A stretch of DNA of 12,792 nt from DASPXY01 sp038227745 (lineage in GTDB: Bacteria > Planctomycetota > Planctomycetia > Gemmatales > Gemmataceae): contig JBBRPS010000236.1 in assembly GCA_038227745.1 (NCBI GenBank), positions 1 to 12,792 on the forward strand, given 5' to 3'. The notes beneath the pieces are model-generated. The model saw only the letters and a program-made list of their open reading frames with translations. It did not search any database and was not told the origin of the DNA. Position numbers and translations under genes: made by a program. Shown here in pieces: positions 1 through 7,198 of the stretch (positions are counted from its first letter, which is position 1; every line of letters starts with the position of its first letter).

Positions 1-57
1 AAAGAAAGAGGGAAAGCGGCGCCGAGCGCCGCACTCCAAAGCGCCCGCAAACCGTTC

Positions 58-85
58 TAGCCCCCCGTGGACACACGAGGGGCTA
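58..85 (-). terminator. Possible terminator hairpin after the DUF1549/DUF1553 gene
   Basis: A 12-bp stem (58-69 with 74-85) has one mismatch (C65 against A78) and a GACA loop. It lies 7 bases past the stop codon of the minus-strand gene ending at 93. No clear U-run follows on the minus strand, so a terminator role is inferred from position and stem strength. The remaining bases 1-57 show no gene that I can support. Confidence 0.45.
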
Positions 86-92
86 AATCCGG

Positions 93-1754
93 TTAATGAT
101 TCAACAGGAACTCACCGCTGTTGAGCAACGCCCAAAACACGTCCCCGAGGGCCTGGTTTGAACGCTCGGCGGGCGGCGCCGAGCGCGGCGCGGCGCCGCC
201 AGTCTCGACGTACCGCAGCAGTCGCGACAGTTCTTCCGCTCCCGGCCGACGCGACACCGTGGACAGGTACAGCGTCTCGATCCGCTCCGTCGTGTCCATG
301 AACGGTGAGTTGTTGACCGCGGCCAGCGTCTCGCTGCGGCGGACGTGCGTCGCATCGCCGATCAGCTTGCCGTTCATCAGCGACAGGGCGTGCAGGATCG
401 ACGTGTGGAAGTCCGTGGACTTCTCGCTGGCGTTGGCGAAGCGCGTGAGGAACTCGGCCCGTGGCGATGGCTTGGCGCCCGGCACGAAGCTGATCGGGAA
501 CGCCGACGCCGGCTCGTTGTACCCCGTCGCCAGGGCCACGCTATCGTAGAGTTGCTCGGCGCTCAGGCCGCGGAGCGGCATGCGCGCGAAGTGCCCCGCC
601 TCTTCGGGGACCGCCTTGCCGGCGCTCGCGAGTTGGTACGCCCGGCTGTTGGCGATCGCCCGCAGCAGGTACTTCAGGTCGAAGCGGTTGGCGACGAACT
701 GGCGGGCCAACTCGTTGATCAGCTCGGGGTGGCTGGCCTCGATCTTGCCGCCGACCATCTCATCGACCGGATCGACCAGGCCGCTGCCGAAGAAGTACGC
801 CCAGACGCGGTTGACGGCGGCGCGGGCGAAGTACGGATTGTCGCCGGCCGTCACCCAATCGGCCAGCGTGACGCGCGCCCCGACCTTGTCCTTCCACTTC
901 GGCTTCGTGCCGTCGAGGAAGGTCGCCTGGATGACCGTGTCGGTGTTCGGGATCTTGATGGAGCGCTGATCGATCTTTTCCGCCTTGGGAACGGTGAACT
1001 CGTTCATCACCTGGCCGTCGATGCCGGAGAAGAAGGCGGCGAGGCTCCAGAACTGGTCGCGCTTCCAGTTGGCGAACGGATGGTTGTGGCACTGGGCGCA
1101 CTCCAGCTTGACGCCCAGGAACAGGCGCGAGGTGCCCGCCGCCAGGTTCTCCGGCTTGGCCTCCTTGGCGAGGTAGAAGGCGATCGGCGTCGGCTTGCCG
1201 GTGAAGCTCTCCTCGAAGATGCGCGGGCCGCCCGTGCCGATCGGGGCGGTGAGCAGCTCGCGGACGACCTGGTCGTACGGGGTGTTGGCGGCCATGTGCT
1301 TGCGCAGCCAGGCCTCGAAACCCGGGGCGAGGATGATGCCCTGAATGGTGGCGGCCGACTCGGGCATCCACAGGGCGCGCCAGACCTTGCTGAAGTGGGC
1401 GGCGTAGCGCGGCCCGTCGAGCAATTCGTCGATCAGGCGCTGACGTTTGTCCGCCCGCCGGTCGCGAATGAAGGCGCGTGCCTCGGCGACCGACGGGATG
1501 CGGCCAGCCAGATCGAGGTAGACGCGGCGGAGGAATTCGGCGTCGGTCGCCGCTGCCGCGGGCTGCACTTTCGCGGTGCGCCAGCCCTCGGAGAGGTGGA
1601 AGTCGATCCGGGCGGTCAGGGCCTGGACATCGCGGGCCGCGACGGCCGGCACCGCCGCGGGGGCGACAGGGGCGGGCGGGTCGGCGGACGCCGTGCGGAC
1701 GCCGGCGGCCAGCAGGGCGAGCGTACTGGTCAGCCACACGCTCAGACGGGGCAT
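93..1754 (-). CDS. Secreted DUF1549/DUF1553 domain protein (planctomycete PSCyt2/PSD1 family)
   Basis: This is a 553-residue protein. I start it at 1754 rather than the longest ATG at 1814, because the inner ATG has an AGGAG box 8 bases upstream and opens directly into a signal peptide (MPRLSVWLTSTLALLAAG, then an ASA cleavage-type site near residue 24). The DUF1549 part covers roughly residues 45-260 and contains the hallmark CAQCHNHPF at about 219-227, a CxxCH motif as in c-type cytochromes. The DUF1553 part covers roughly 298-550 and begins near LADWVTAGDNPYFARAAVNR. The family is known from planctomycetes, where it is exported and often paired with DUF1501 proteins; its biochemical role is not established. 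This is a compact member, with no separate N-terminal cytochrome-like domain and no LamG-like insert. It lies 208 bases downstream of the WD40 gene on the same strand, but a long palindrome separates them. Whether haem is bound is inference. Confidence 0.93.
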   Translation of the reverse strand: MPRLSVWLTSTLALLAAGVRTASADPPAPVAPAAVPAVAARDVQALTARIDFHLSEGWRTAKVQPAAAATDAEFLRRVYLDLAGRIPSVAEARAFIRDRRADKRQRLIDELLDGPRYAAHFSKVWRALWMPESAATIQGIILAPGFEAWLRKHMAANTPYDQVVRELLTAPIGTGGPRIFEESFTGKPTPIAFYLAKEAKPENLAAGTSRLFLGVKLECAQCHNHPFANWKRDQFWSLAAFFSGIDGQVMNEFTVPKAEKIDQRSIKIPNTDTVIQATFLDGTKPKWKDKVGARVTLADWVTAGDNPYFARAAVNRVWAYFFGSGLVDPVDEMVGGKIEASHPELINELARQFVANRFDLKYLLRAIANSRAYQLASAGKAVPEEAGHFARMPLRGLSAEQLYDSVALATGYNEPASAFPISFVPGAKPSPRAEFLTRFANASEKSTDFHTSILHALSLMNGKLIGDATHVRRSETLAAVNNSPFMDTTERIETLYLSTVSRRPGAEELSRLLRYVETGGAAPRSAPPAERSNQALGDVFWALLNSGEFLLNH

Positions 1755-1865
1755 GACACAACTCCTGAAAGGGGTGATGGGTCGCGACGCATGGCGGAGC
1801 AGTCGTGTCACCAATTGCTCCAGCGATTTTACCGCGGGCGAAACACCTCGGACAGCAATTCGAGC

Positions 1866-1939
1866 GGTTCGTGGCCGACTCGCTCCGCGAGTCGGGGGTG
1901 TCGGTCACACCGACTCGCGGAGCGAGTCGGCCACGAACC
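1866..1939. repeat. Perfect 30-bp inverted repeat with nested palindromes
   Basis: The arms at 1866-1895 and 1910-1939 are perfect reverse complements of 30 bases, separated by 14 bases. Each arm also contains its own 8-bp hairpin (CGACTCGC, a 3-base loop, GCGAGTCG), so the element can fold as one long hairpin or as two small ones. It starts 24 bases past the end of the WD40 gene on the minus strand and sits upstream of the DUF1549/DUF1553 gene. It could act as a terminator or be one copy of a dispersed palindromic repeat. The rest of the 208-base gap contains only a weak TAAAAT box (minus strand, 1826-1831). Confidence 0.9.
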
Positions 1940-1962
1940 ACTGCACCCGGGCGGTAATTGCT

Positions 1963-4900
1963 CTAGCGGCTCCCCGCCCGGGCCGCGGCGGTGCGTTCCA
2001 GGGACGACAATCTCCACACGGAGATCCGCGGGGACGCGGCGGGGGGGCCGCCCGGCGCGGACGGGCCGGCAAGTCCTCCGGCGGTCAGGAAGTGCCTGCC
2101 GTCCGGTGAGATGCTGACTGACCACGACAGATCCTCAAAGGCCACGGCAGGCGCCCCCTTGAGGGGGGGCGGGCCGGGCGGCCGGGGCGAGAGGTCCTTC
2201 TGCTCGACGGCGGGCGGCTCGACGGCATCTTCCGCCGCGGCCGGCGCCATCATGGCCGCGGTCGGCGGGCGCGGCGGCGCGTTGGGACTGGGGGCCATCT
2301 GGGGGAGGATGCTCGCCCGGGCCACCTCCTTGCCCGAGGCAATTTCCCACCGGCGCGCGGCCCCGTCCTGGCTGACCGTGAGGGCGGCTTTGCCACCGGG
2401 CAGCAGCACCACACGGTCGATGCGGCCCATGTAGCCGGAGGAGCCGGAGAAGCGCCGCACGATCTTGCCGCCCTCCGTGGCACGGAGCACCAGGGATGTG
2501 CCCTCGGCGGAGAGGGTCTGCTGCCCGTCGCCGAGAAACAGGGCGCTCTCGACCGTGGCCCCACACTTGACGACGCCGGCCGGCTTGCCCGTCTCCACGT
2601 CCCACGAGCGCAGGGTGTGGTCGCGTCCGCCGGACAGGAGACGGTTGCCGTCCGGGGAAAAGGCGACCGTGCGGACCGCCGCGGTGTGGCCCTTGAGGAC
2701 GTGCCGCGCCTTGCCGGCTTCGAGATCCCACACCCGCACCGTGTTGTCGTCCCCGGCGGAGGCGGCGAGCTTGCCGTCGGGCGCGAAGGCGACCGCGCGG
2801 ACCGCCTTGTCGTGGCCACGGAATTCACGCAGCGGCTTCTCGTCGGTCAGACCGTGGAGCCGCAGGACGTTGTCCCGCCCAGCGGCGAGGAAGCGCTTGC
2901 CGTCGGGTGCGAAGGCCAGCGTGAGCACCTGCTCCCGCCCCTTGAACTCGCGGATCTGCTTGCCGGAAGCGAAGTCCCACAGCCGGACGCTGTCGTCCCG
3001 GGCGCAGGACAGCACGTGCCGGCCGTCGGGCGAGAAGGCCACGCAATGGACGCCCTTCAGGTGCCCTTCGAGCACGCGGACGGGGACGGTGATGCCGGGC
3101 CACAGGCGGACGCTACGATCGTAGCCCGCGGTGAGGATCTGCCGGCCGTCGGGGGTGAAGGCCACGCCGCTGACGCCGTCCTGGTGCCCGTTGATGAGGT
3201 GTCCCCGGTTTTTGCCACTTACCGGATCCCAGAGCTGCACGTGCGCGTCGAGGGCGGCGATGGCCAGGCGCCTCCCGGAAGGGGAGAAAGCGAGCGCGGC
3301 CACCTGCTTGCCGTTCGCCCCGGTGGACCGCAGCGCTTTCCCCGAGGCGATGTCCCAAACGACCGTCGTCCCGCCATCGTCGCCGGCGGCGAGCAGTTTG
3401 CCGTCCGGGGAGAAGGCGAACGCCCGCACGGCGTCCTTCTCGGCCTTCCAAACCGCGCGCTCCCGCCCGCCCTCCACGTCCCAGAGCCGGATCGTCCGGT
3501 CGTAGGCGCCGCTGACGAGCGTCTTGCCGTTGGACGCGAAGGCGAGGGCGCGCACCGCCCCCTGGTGCCCGCGCAGGACGGCGCGCTCCTGCCCCGTGGC
3601 GGGATCCCACAGCCGAATCGTCCGGTCGTAGCCGCCGCTGGCGAGCGTCTTGCCGTCGGGCGCGAAGGCCAGGGCGTAGACCCAGTTGCCGTGGTTCTTG
3701 AGAGTGTGCAGCTCCTTCCCGGTCGCGGCGTCCCACACCTTCACCGTGTTGTCCGCGCTGCCGCTCGCCAGTCTCTTGCCGTCGGGAGAGAACGCGACGC
3801 ACGTGACCTTGTCGCCGTGGCCCTTGAGGCGGTGCAGCACCTCGCCGCTCAGCGCCTCGCACAAGGCCACGGTGCGGTCCTCCAGGGCGAGGGCCAGCGC
3901 CTTGCCGTCGCGGCTGTACGCCAGCGCCAGCACCGGCTCCCGGGCGCGCGAGCCGGGGGCGATGGACGGCAGGTCGGCGACCTCGCGGCGCGTGGCCGTG
4001 TCCCAGAGCCTGGCGCGCTTCTCGCCCGTCGCCGTCACCAGCCGCTTGCCGTCGGGCGAGAACAGTATGTACTGGCTCGCGGTTCTCGTCGGCGCGCTGG
4101 GGGCGGAAGTGATGGTGCCGCCGACGGAAGAGAAAACGGCCTGGGGACCGTCGCTCCCCTCACCGCCGAAGGTGTTCTTCTCGTCGAGCGTTTTCGCGTC
4201 GAGGAGGACCGTCGGGCCGTTGAAGGTGATCGCCGCCAGGCCCTTGCCGTCCGGCGTGTAGGCGATGGCGAAGTAGGAGCGGTTAACGTAGGGCTGCGGG
4301 AAGCCGCTGTTGTCCGGAGCGGGGGGCCGCGGCGTCGTTTCCTTGCCGGTATCGGCGTCGAACAGCTTGACCGGCTGCGCGAAGCCCACCAGGGCGATGG
4401 TCTTGCCGTCCGGCGAGAGGGAGAGACTCTGAACCTGCCCGCCGCTGGGGTGTCTGATCGCCCGGCGCTCCTTACCGGCCTGCCAGTCCCAGAGCCGTGC
4501 CGTGCTGTCCTGGCCGCCGCTGACGAGCGTCTTGCCGTCGCCGGAGAAGGCGAGCGCCGTCACGCCGCCCTTGTGCCCGAGGAGGGCCTTCGCCTCTTTC
4601 CCCGAGGCCACGTCGCGGAGGCGGATGGCGCCGTCCTGCCCGGCGGTCGCGAGCAGCTTGCTGTCGGGAGTGAACAGCAGGCGGTTGACGCCCTGGGTCA
4701 GCGGGAACTGGCGCAGCACGCGCCCCGTGACGGGGTCGCGGAGCTTCACCGCCCCCGCCTCGCCCGTGGCGAGCAGCTTGCCGTCCGGGGAGAAGGCGGC
4801 AGTCTGGATCGCGTTTGCCTGCCTCGCATGGGCCAACTGCTTCGCGCCGTCCGCGTCCCACAACTTGAGGAAGCCTGGGCCGCCGGCCGCCGAGCCGGCG

Positions 4901-5178
4901 GTCGCCACGACCTTGCCGTCGGGCGAGAAGGCCACGGCCGCGACCTCGCCGCCCGCCTTCTCCTCCAGCGAAGAGGAGGAGGTGCCGAACGCGATGCCCT
5001 CCTCATCGACGAGCGGGGCGGGGGTTGCCGCCGCCGGGCTGGTCATCGTCTTGGGCGCGCCCCTCGCCGGGGCGGGTTTGGCCTTGGTGTCCTGCTGCGC
5101 CGGCAGGGACGCCGGAGGGAACAGCAGCGCGGCGCCCAGCGCCGCCAGCACGAGGGATCTCGGGATACGCGTGTGCAT
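1963..5178 (-). CDS. Very long secreted WD40 repeat protein, about 21 repeats
   Basis: This is a 1071-residue protein. The start at 5178 is chosen over the ATG at 5247 because it has AAGGA 9 bases upstream and opens into a signal peptide (MHTRIPRSLVLAALGAALLF, with a cleavage-type LPA before QQ near residue 27). The longer start would also overlap the candidate -10 box. A low-complexity Ala/Pro linker follows, then about 21 WD40-like repeats from about residue 75 to near the C-terminus. Most carry the core V.A.AFSPDGK.LASG..D.T.RLWD. Twenty-one blades would fit three seven-bladed propellers. The central blades are the most regular (residues about 420-800). A Pro/Ala-rich insert with a PPAVEQKDLSPRPPGPPP stretch separates the last blade from the rest. 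No kinase, protease or haem-binding domain is present, so it probably acts as an extracytoplasmic binding scaffold. The partner cannot be read from the sequence. Confidence 0.93.
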   Translation of the reverse strand: MHTRIPRSLVLAALGAALLFPPASLPAQQDTKAKPAPARGAPKTMTSPAAATPAPLVDEEGIAFGTSSSSLEEKAGGEVAAVAFSPDGKVVATAGSAAGGPGFLKLWDADGAKQLAHARQANAIQTAAFSPDGKLLATGEAGAVKLRDPVTGRVLRQFPLTQGVNRLLFTPDSKLLATAGQDGAIRLRDVASGKEAKALLGHKGGVTALAFSGDGKTLVSGGQDSTARLWDWQAGKERRAIRHPSGGQVQSLSLSPDGKTIALVGFAQPVKLFDADTGKETTPRPPAPDNSGFPQPYVNRSYFAIAYTPDGKGLAAITFNGPTVLLDAKTLDEKNTFGGEGSDGPQAVFSSVGGTITSAPSAPTRTASQYILFSPDGKRLVTATGEKRARLWDTATRREVADLPSIAPGSRAREPVLALAYSRDGKALALALEDRTVALCEALSGEVLHRLKGHGDKVTCVAFSPDGKRLASGSADNTVKVWDAATGKELHTLKNHGNWVYALAFAPDGKTLASGGYDRTIRLWDPATGQERAVLRGHQGAVRALAFASNGKTLVSGAYDRTIRLWDVEGGRERAVWKAEKDAVRAFAFSPDGKLLAAGDDGGTTVVWDIASGKALRSTGANGKQVAALAFSPSGRRLAIAALDAHVQLWDPVSGKNRGHLINGHQDGVSGVAFTPDGRQILTAGYDRSVRLWPGITVPVRVLEGHLKGVHCVAFSPDGRHVLSCARDDSVRLWDFASGKQIREFKGREQVLTLAFAPDGKRFLAAGRDNVLRLHGLTDEKPLREFRGHDKAVRAVAFAPDGKLAASAGDDNTVRVWDLEAGKARHVLKGHTAAVRTVAFSPDGNRLLSGGRDHTLRSWDVETGKPAGVVKCGATVESALFLGDGQQTLSAEGTSLVLRATEGGKIVRRFSGSSGYMGRIDRVVLLPGGKAALTVSQDGAARRWEIASGKEVARASILPQMAPSPNAPPRPPTAAMMAPAAAEDAVEPPAVEQKDLSPRPPGPPPLKGAPAVAFEDLSWSVSISPDGRHFLTAGGLAGPSAPGGPPAASPRISVWRLSSLERTAAARAGSR

Positions 5179-5245
5179 GGTCTCCGGTCCTTCACGCGAG
5201 GAATTGAGCAGGACGTTGGTCTTCCCGGGGAATCGATTCAGCCCC

Positions 5246-5274
5246 ATTATGAGGGGAGGGTGGCGTTTTGTAAA
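5246..5274 (-). promoter_or_regulatory. Candidate sigma70-type promoter of the WD40 gene
   Basis: On the minus strand TTTACA (5269-5274) is followed after exactly 17 bases by CATAAT (5246-5251). Each box matches 5 of 6 consensus bases. Transcription would begin near 5239 and give a leader of about 60 bases before the start codon at 5178. Position, spacing and the supported start agree, but promoter consensus in planctomycetes is poorly defined. Confidence 0.55.
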
Positions 5275-5534
5275 CCACTTTGCCCGCTCCGGGAAGCTTC
5301 ACGAGCATTCACGCACCTTGTCTGTGTCGTTATTCGCCCGCGATCCTGAATTATTCGTGAGAATCCGCGACCTTGTTCTTTCCCCCCGGCGCCGGCCCGA
5401 GGAGACCGCCTGTGACAGCCCTGTACCGCGACCTCCTGCTGAAGATCCGCACCGCGTTCCCCCAGCCGGTCTCGAACCGCATTTCGGGCCGGTCCTGTTC
5501 TTCTTCCCGCAGTTGGTATATTCCTCCGACGCGG

Positions 5535-5679
5535 AAGATGGTCACACAAGCCCGAAGCGCAAGCGAGGAAGTGCCTCGCTTGCGCTTCGGGCTTGTAGGG
5601 GTGGCGCGACCCGGGACACCAGCCCGAAGCGCAAGCGAGGAAGTGCCTCGCTTGCGCTTCGGGCTTGTGTGACCATCTT
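5535..5679. repeat. Double nested palindrome element (two near-identical hairpins)
   Basis: There are two hairpin modules. The first has a perfect 23-bp stem (5546-5568 with 5574-5596) and the second a perfect 20-bp stem (5621-5640 with 5646-5665). Both have the same AAGTG loop and share the core AGCCCGAAGCGCAAGCGAGG. In addition, 5535-5568 is the perfect 34-base reverse complement of 5646-5679, so the whole 145-base block forms one larger inverted repeat around a 24-base centre. This looks like a mobile-type or dispersed intergenic palindrome. From memory, similar palindromes recur in Gemmata-type genomes; that was not checked here. It lies in the roughly 600-base gene-free stretch between the WD40 promoter and the small secreted protein gene. 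The rest of that stretch holds only a possible short ORF remnant near 5412-5540 and another hairpin at 5708-5776. Confidence 0.93.
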
Positions 5680-5707
5680 GCGCGCCGAGGTAATAGCGTC
5701 CAATCGT

Positions 5708-5776
5708 CTGTCTGGGGGAAGGTGTCTGGAACCTTGCATTTCAGGATTCCACACACCTTTTCCCCTCTCCGGACAG
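5708..5776 (-). terminator. Long imperfect hairpin past the small secreted protein gene
   Basis: The arms 5714-5731 and 5747-5765 pair with few interruptions (GGTGTCTGGAA against TTCCACACACC, flanked by GGGG...CCCC). The short outer pair CTGTC (5708-5712) and GACAG (5772-5776) extends the stem. The structure begins 5 bases after the stop codon of the minus-strand gene ending at 5781, which fits a terminator. There is no terminal U-run, so it could instead be a REP-like repeat. Confidence 0.5.
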
Positions 5777-5780
5777 CCTC

Positions 5781-6143
5781 TCAGCGGCCGTGGTATCCCG
5801 GCGGCGCGGCAGAGCACGGGGGTTGCCCGTAGTAGATCACCCGCGGCGGGCCGAACGGGTCGAGCGGCGGCCGATAGCCGAAGCGCTCGGCCCGGTCGAG
5901 GCGATCGAGGTAGTCGAGGTAATTGAGCTGCCGCGCGTTGCCATTGAAATACAGAAACGCCCCGGGGTAGTAATTGTAGCGCTGCGTCACGGTCGCGCCG
6001 TCGTAGGGGATGTAGACCCCAGGCCTGAGTCCGCGCTCGATCTCCGCGTTGGAAAAGACCTGGGCGATGGCCGGGCGCGGCAGGGTGAGCGCCGCGGCGA
6101 GGACGGCGGCGCAGAGCAGCGCCCTTCCGAAAAACTTCCGCAT
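5781..6143 (-). CDS. Small secreted protein, function unknown
   Basis: This 120-residue protein opens with a clear signal peptide (MRKFFGRALLCAAVLAAALT, cleavage-type site AIA before QV near residue 27). I chose the ATG at 6143 because it begins this signal sequence and has GAGG 9 bases upstream; longer in-frame starts add only unlikely arginine-rich sequence. The mature part is rich in Tyr, Asn, Pro and Arg, with YNYYPGAFLYFNGNARQLNY in the middle and a leucine/aspartate stretch (LDYLDRLDRAERF) after it. There is a single Cys, at residue 110. I do not recognise a domain. It is divergent from the sigma factor gene across about 350 bases, so shared control is possible but not shown. The CATAAT-like box on the minus strand (about 6206-6211) is too weak to call a promoter. 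Confidence 0.75.
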   Translation of the reverse strand: MRKFFGRALLCAAVLAAALTLPRPAIAQVFSNAEIERGLRPGVYIPYDGATVTQRYNYYPGAFLYFNGNARQLNYLDYLDRLDRAERFGYRPPLDPFGPPRVIYYGQPPCSAAPPGYHGR

Positions 6144-6393
6144 GGGTGCTTGCCTCGTGAAGATAGGAGGTCGGGAAGTGAATCTGTTCGCATGAAAGGT
6201 CCCTCTATTATGGAGCATGGCTGAGGCTGCCGTCGGCCGGCCGCGGGCGATGCGGCGCGCTTCGCGGCGTGTCGGTCGCGCCCTGTCCCGGTCCCGTAAA
6301 GCGTGCGGGGCGCGCAGGCCGGAGAGGCTGCCCCACCCGTGCCGCGCGAGCCGGTGGCGGCAGTCCGTGTCGGCCTTCCGACCGCGCCGGCGC

Positions 6394-6423
6394 TTGACAG
6401 GCCGCGCTTTTTCGGGTGACATA
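6394..6423 (+). promoter_or_regulatory. Possible promoter of the sigma/anti-sigma pair
   Basis: A perfect TTGACA (6394-6399) is followed after 17-18 bases by a poor -10 match (TGACAT or GACATA around 6417-6423). If used, transcription would start near 6430, downstream of the GTG at 6416 and upstream of the GTG at 6494. Rejecting the longer start of the sigma gene is therefore consistent with it. Self-control by the encoded ECF sigma factor is possible, but no second copy of the motif is available to test this. I see nothing else in 6144-6393. Confidence 0.3.
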
Positions 6424-6493
6424 CAGACAGGGTTTCCCCGACGCCACAACGAACCAGATCGCCCTGGCCCGCGTAGCAACTACAAGAGGGAAT

Positions 6494-7123
6494 GTGGAGC
6501 TACTCGAAACACTAGCCGACTGCTCGGACGAGGATCTGCTCGGCCGCTTCCGCCGCGGGCAGCGCGAGGCGTTCGGCGTGTTCGTCAAGCGCTACGAGCG
6601 GGAGTTGTACGGCTACCTGCGCCGCTACCTCGGCGACGCTAACCTGGCCGATGACGTGTTTCAGAACACCTTCCTCCAGCTCTACACCAAGATCGGTACC
6701 TACGAACCCGGCCGGCCAGTCCGCCCGTGGCTGTACACCATCGCCACGCACCAGGCCATCGACGCCCTGCGCCGCAACGGCCGTCACCAGGCCCTCAGCC
6801 TCGATCAGCAGCGCGACGAGCAGGCCGGCGGCGAGGTGCAGAACCTGGTCGCTTCGCTGGAGAGCCGCACCCCCGGCCCCATCGACCAGGCCCAGGGCGA
6901 GGAGCGCCGCCAGTGCGTCCGCGCCAGCGTGGACCGCCTGCCCGACTTCCTCCGTCAGGTGGTGATCCTGGCCTACTACCAGGGCCTCAAGTACCGCGAG
7001 ATCGCCGACATCCTCGGCATCCCGGTCGGCACCGTGAAGTCCCGGCTCCACGCCGCCCTTGTCAAGCTTCAGGAGGCCTGGGCCGCCTCCTCCTCCGTGC
7101 AGGACCTGCTCTCTCTGGGGTGA
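6494..7123 (+). CDS. ECF-type RNA polymerase sigma factor
   Basis: This 209-residue sigma70-family factor has only regions 2 and 4, the ECF layout. Region 2 runs from about residue 14 to 95 (EAFGVFVKRYERELYGYLRR, then DDVFQNTFLQLY, then RPWLYTIATHQAIDALRR). Region 4 covers about 140-195, with the helix-turn-helix YREIADILGIPVGTVKSRLH at about 167-186. It should direct core RNA polymerase to a small regulon. I choose the GTG start at 6494, preceded by AGAGGG, although that spacing is short (3-4 bases). A GTG at 6416 would add 26 residues with no sigma-like content, and those would overlap the candidate promoter. The anti-sigma gene follows 75 bases downstream on the same strand, so the two are probably co-transcribed. 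The exact ECF subgroup is not assigned. Confidence 0.93.
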   Translation: MELLETLADCSDEDLLGRFRRGQREAFGVFVKRYERELYGYLRRYLGDANLADDVFQNTFLQLYTKIGTYEPGRPVRPWLYTIATHQAIDALRRNGRHQALSLDQQRDEQAGGEVQNLVASLESRTPGPIDQAQGEERRQCVRASVDRLPDFLRQVVILAYYQGLKYREIADILGIPVGTVKSRLHAALVKLQEAWAASSSVQDLLSLG

Positions 7124-7136
7124 GCCCCTGCCGGTC

Positions 7137-7161
7137 CCCCTCGCCCCGCCGGGGAGAGGGG
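7137..7161. repeat. Hairpin between sigma and anti-sigma genes
   Basis: An 11-bp stem (7137-7147 with 7151-7161, one G/A mismatch) has a 3-base loop. It sits 13 bases past the sigma stop codon. There is no U-run, so it may lower rather than stop read-through into the anti-sigma gene, or simply be a dispersed C-rich palindrome. Its role is inference. Confidence 0.55.
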
Positions 7162-7198
7162 CGAAGAATAGGTCGGACACCGCAGCCCGAGACGAAAA

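Noticed and set aside
345..2117. A 590-codon plus-strand ORF opposite the DUF1549/DUF1553 gene
   Set aside because: The antisense reading is Arg/Glu/Gly-rich and runs through the palindrome at 1866-1939, while the minus-strand reading has clear domain motifs.
1963..5178. Regular repeats of about 126 bases taken as a DNA satellite
   Set aside because: The period matches WD40 blades of about 42 codons and the repeats diverge as protein blades do.
2617..5349. A 910-codon plus-strand ORF opposite the WD40 gene
   Set aside because: It is an antisense shadow: the periodic blade-coding DNA with G/C third positions keeps the opposite frame open, and the translation is a low-quality repeat of Val/Gly/Arg-rich text.
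5373..5672. The palindrome at 5535-5679 read as protein-coding
   Set aside because: The palindromic DNA is open in several frames on both strands and always gives Ser/Arg/Ala-rich text; structure, not coding, explains it.
5535..5679. A CRISPR array
   Set aside because: There are only two units, the units are perfect long palindromes, and there is no series of equal-length unique spacers or cas genes.
6416..6493. N-terminal extension of the sigma factor from GTG 6416
   Set aside because: The extra 26 residues lack sigma-like content, have no good ribosome-binding site and overlap the candidate promoter.
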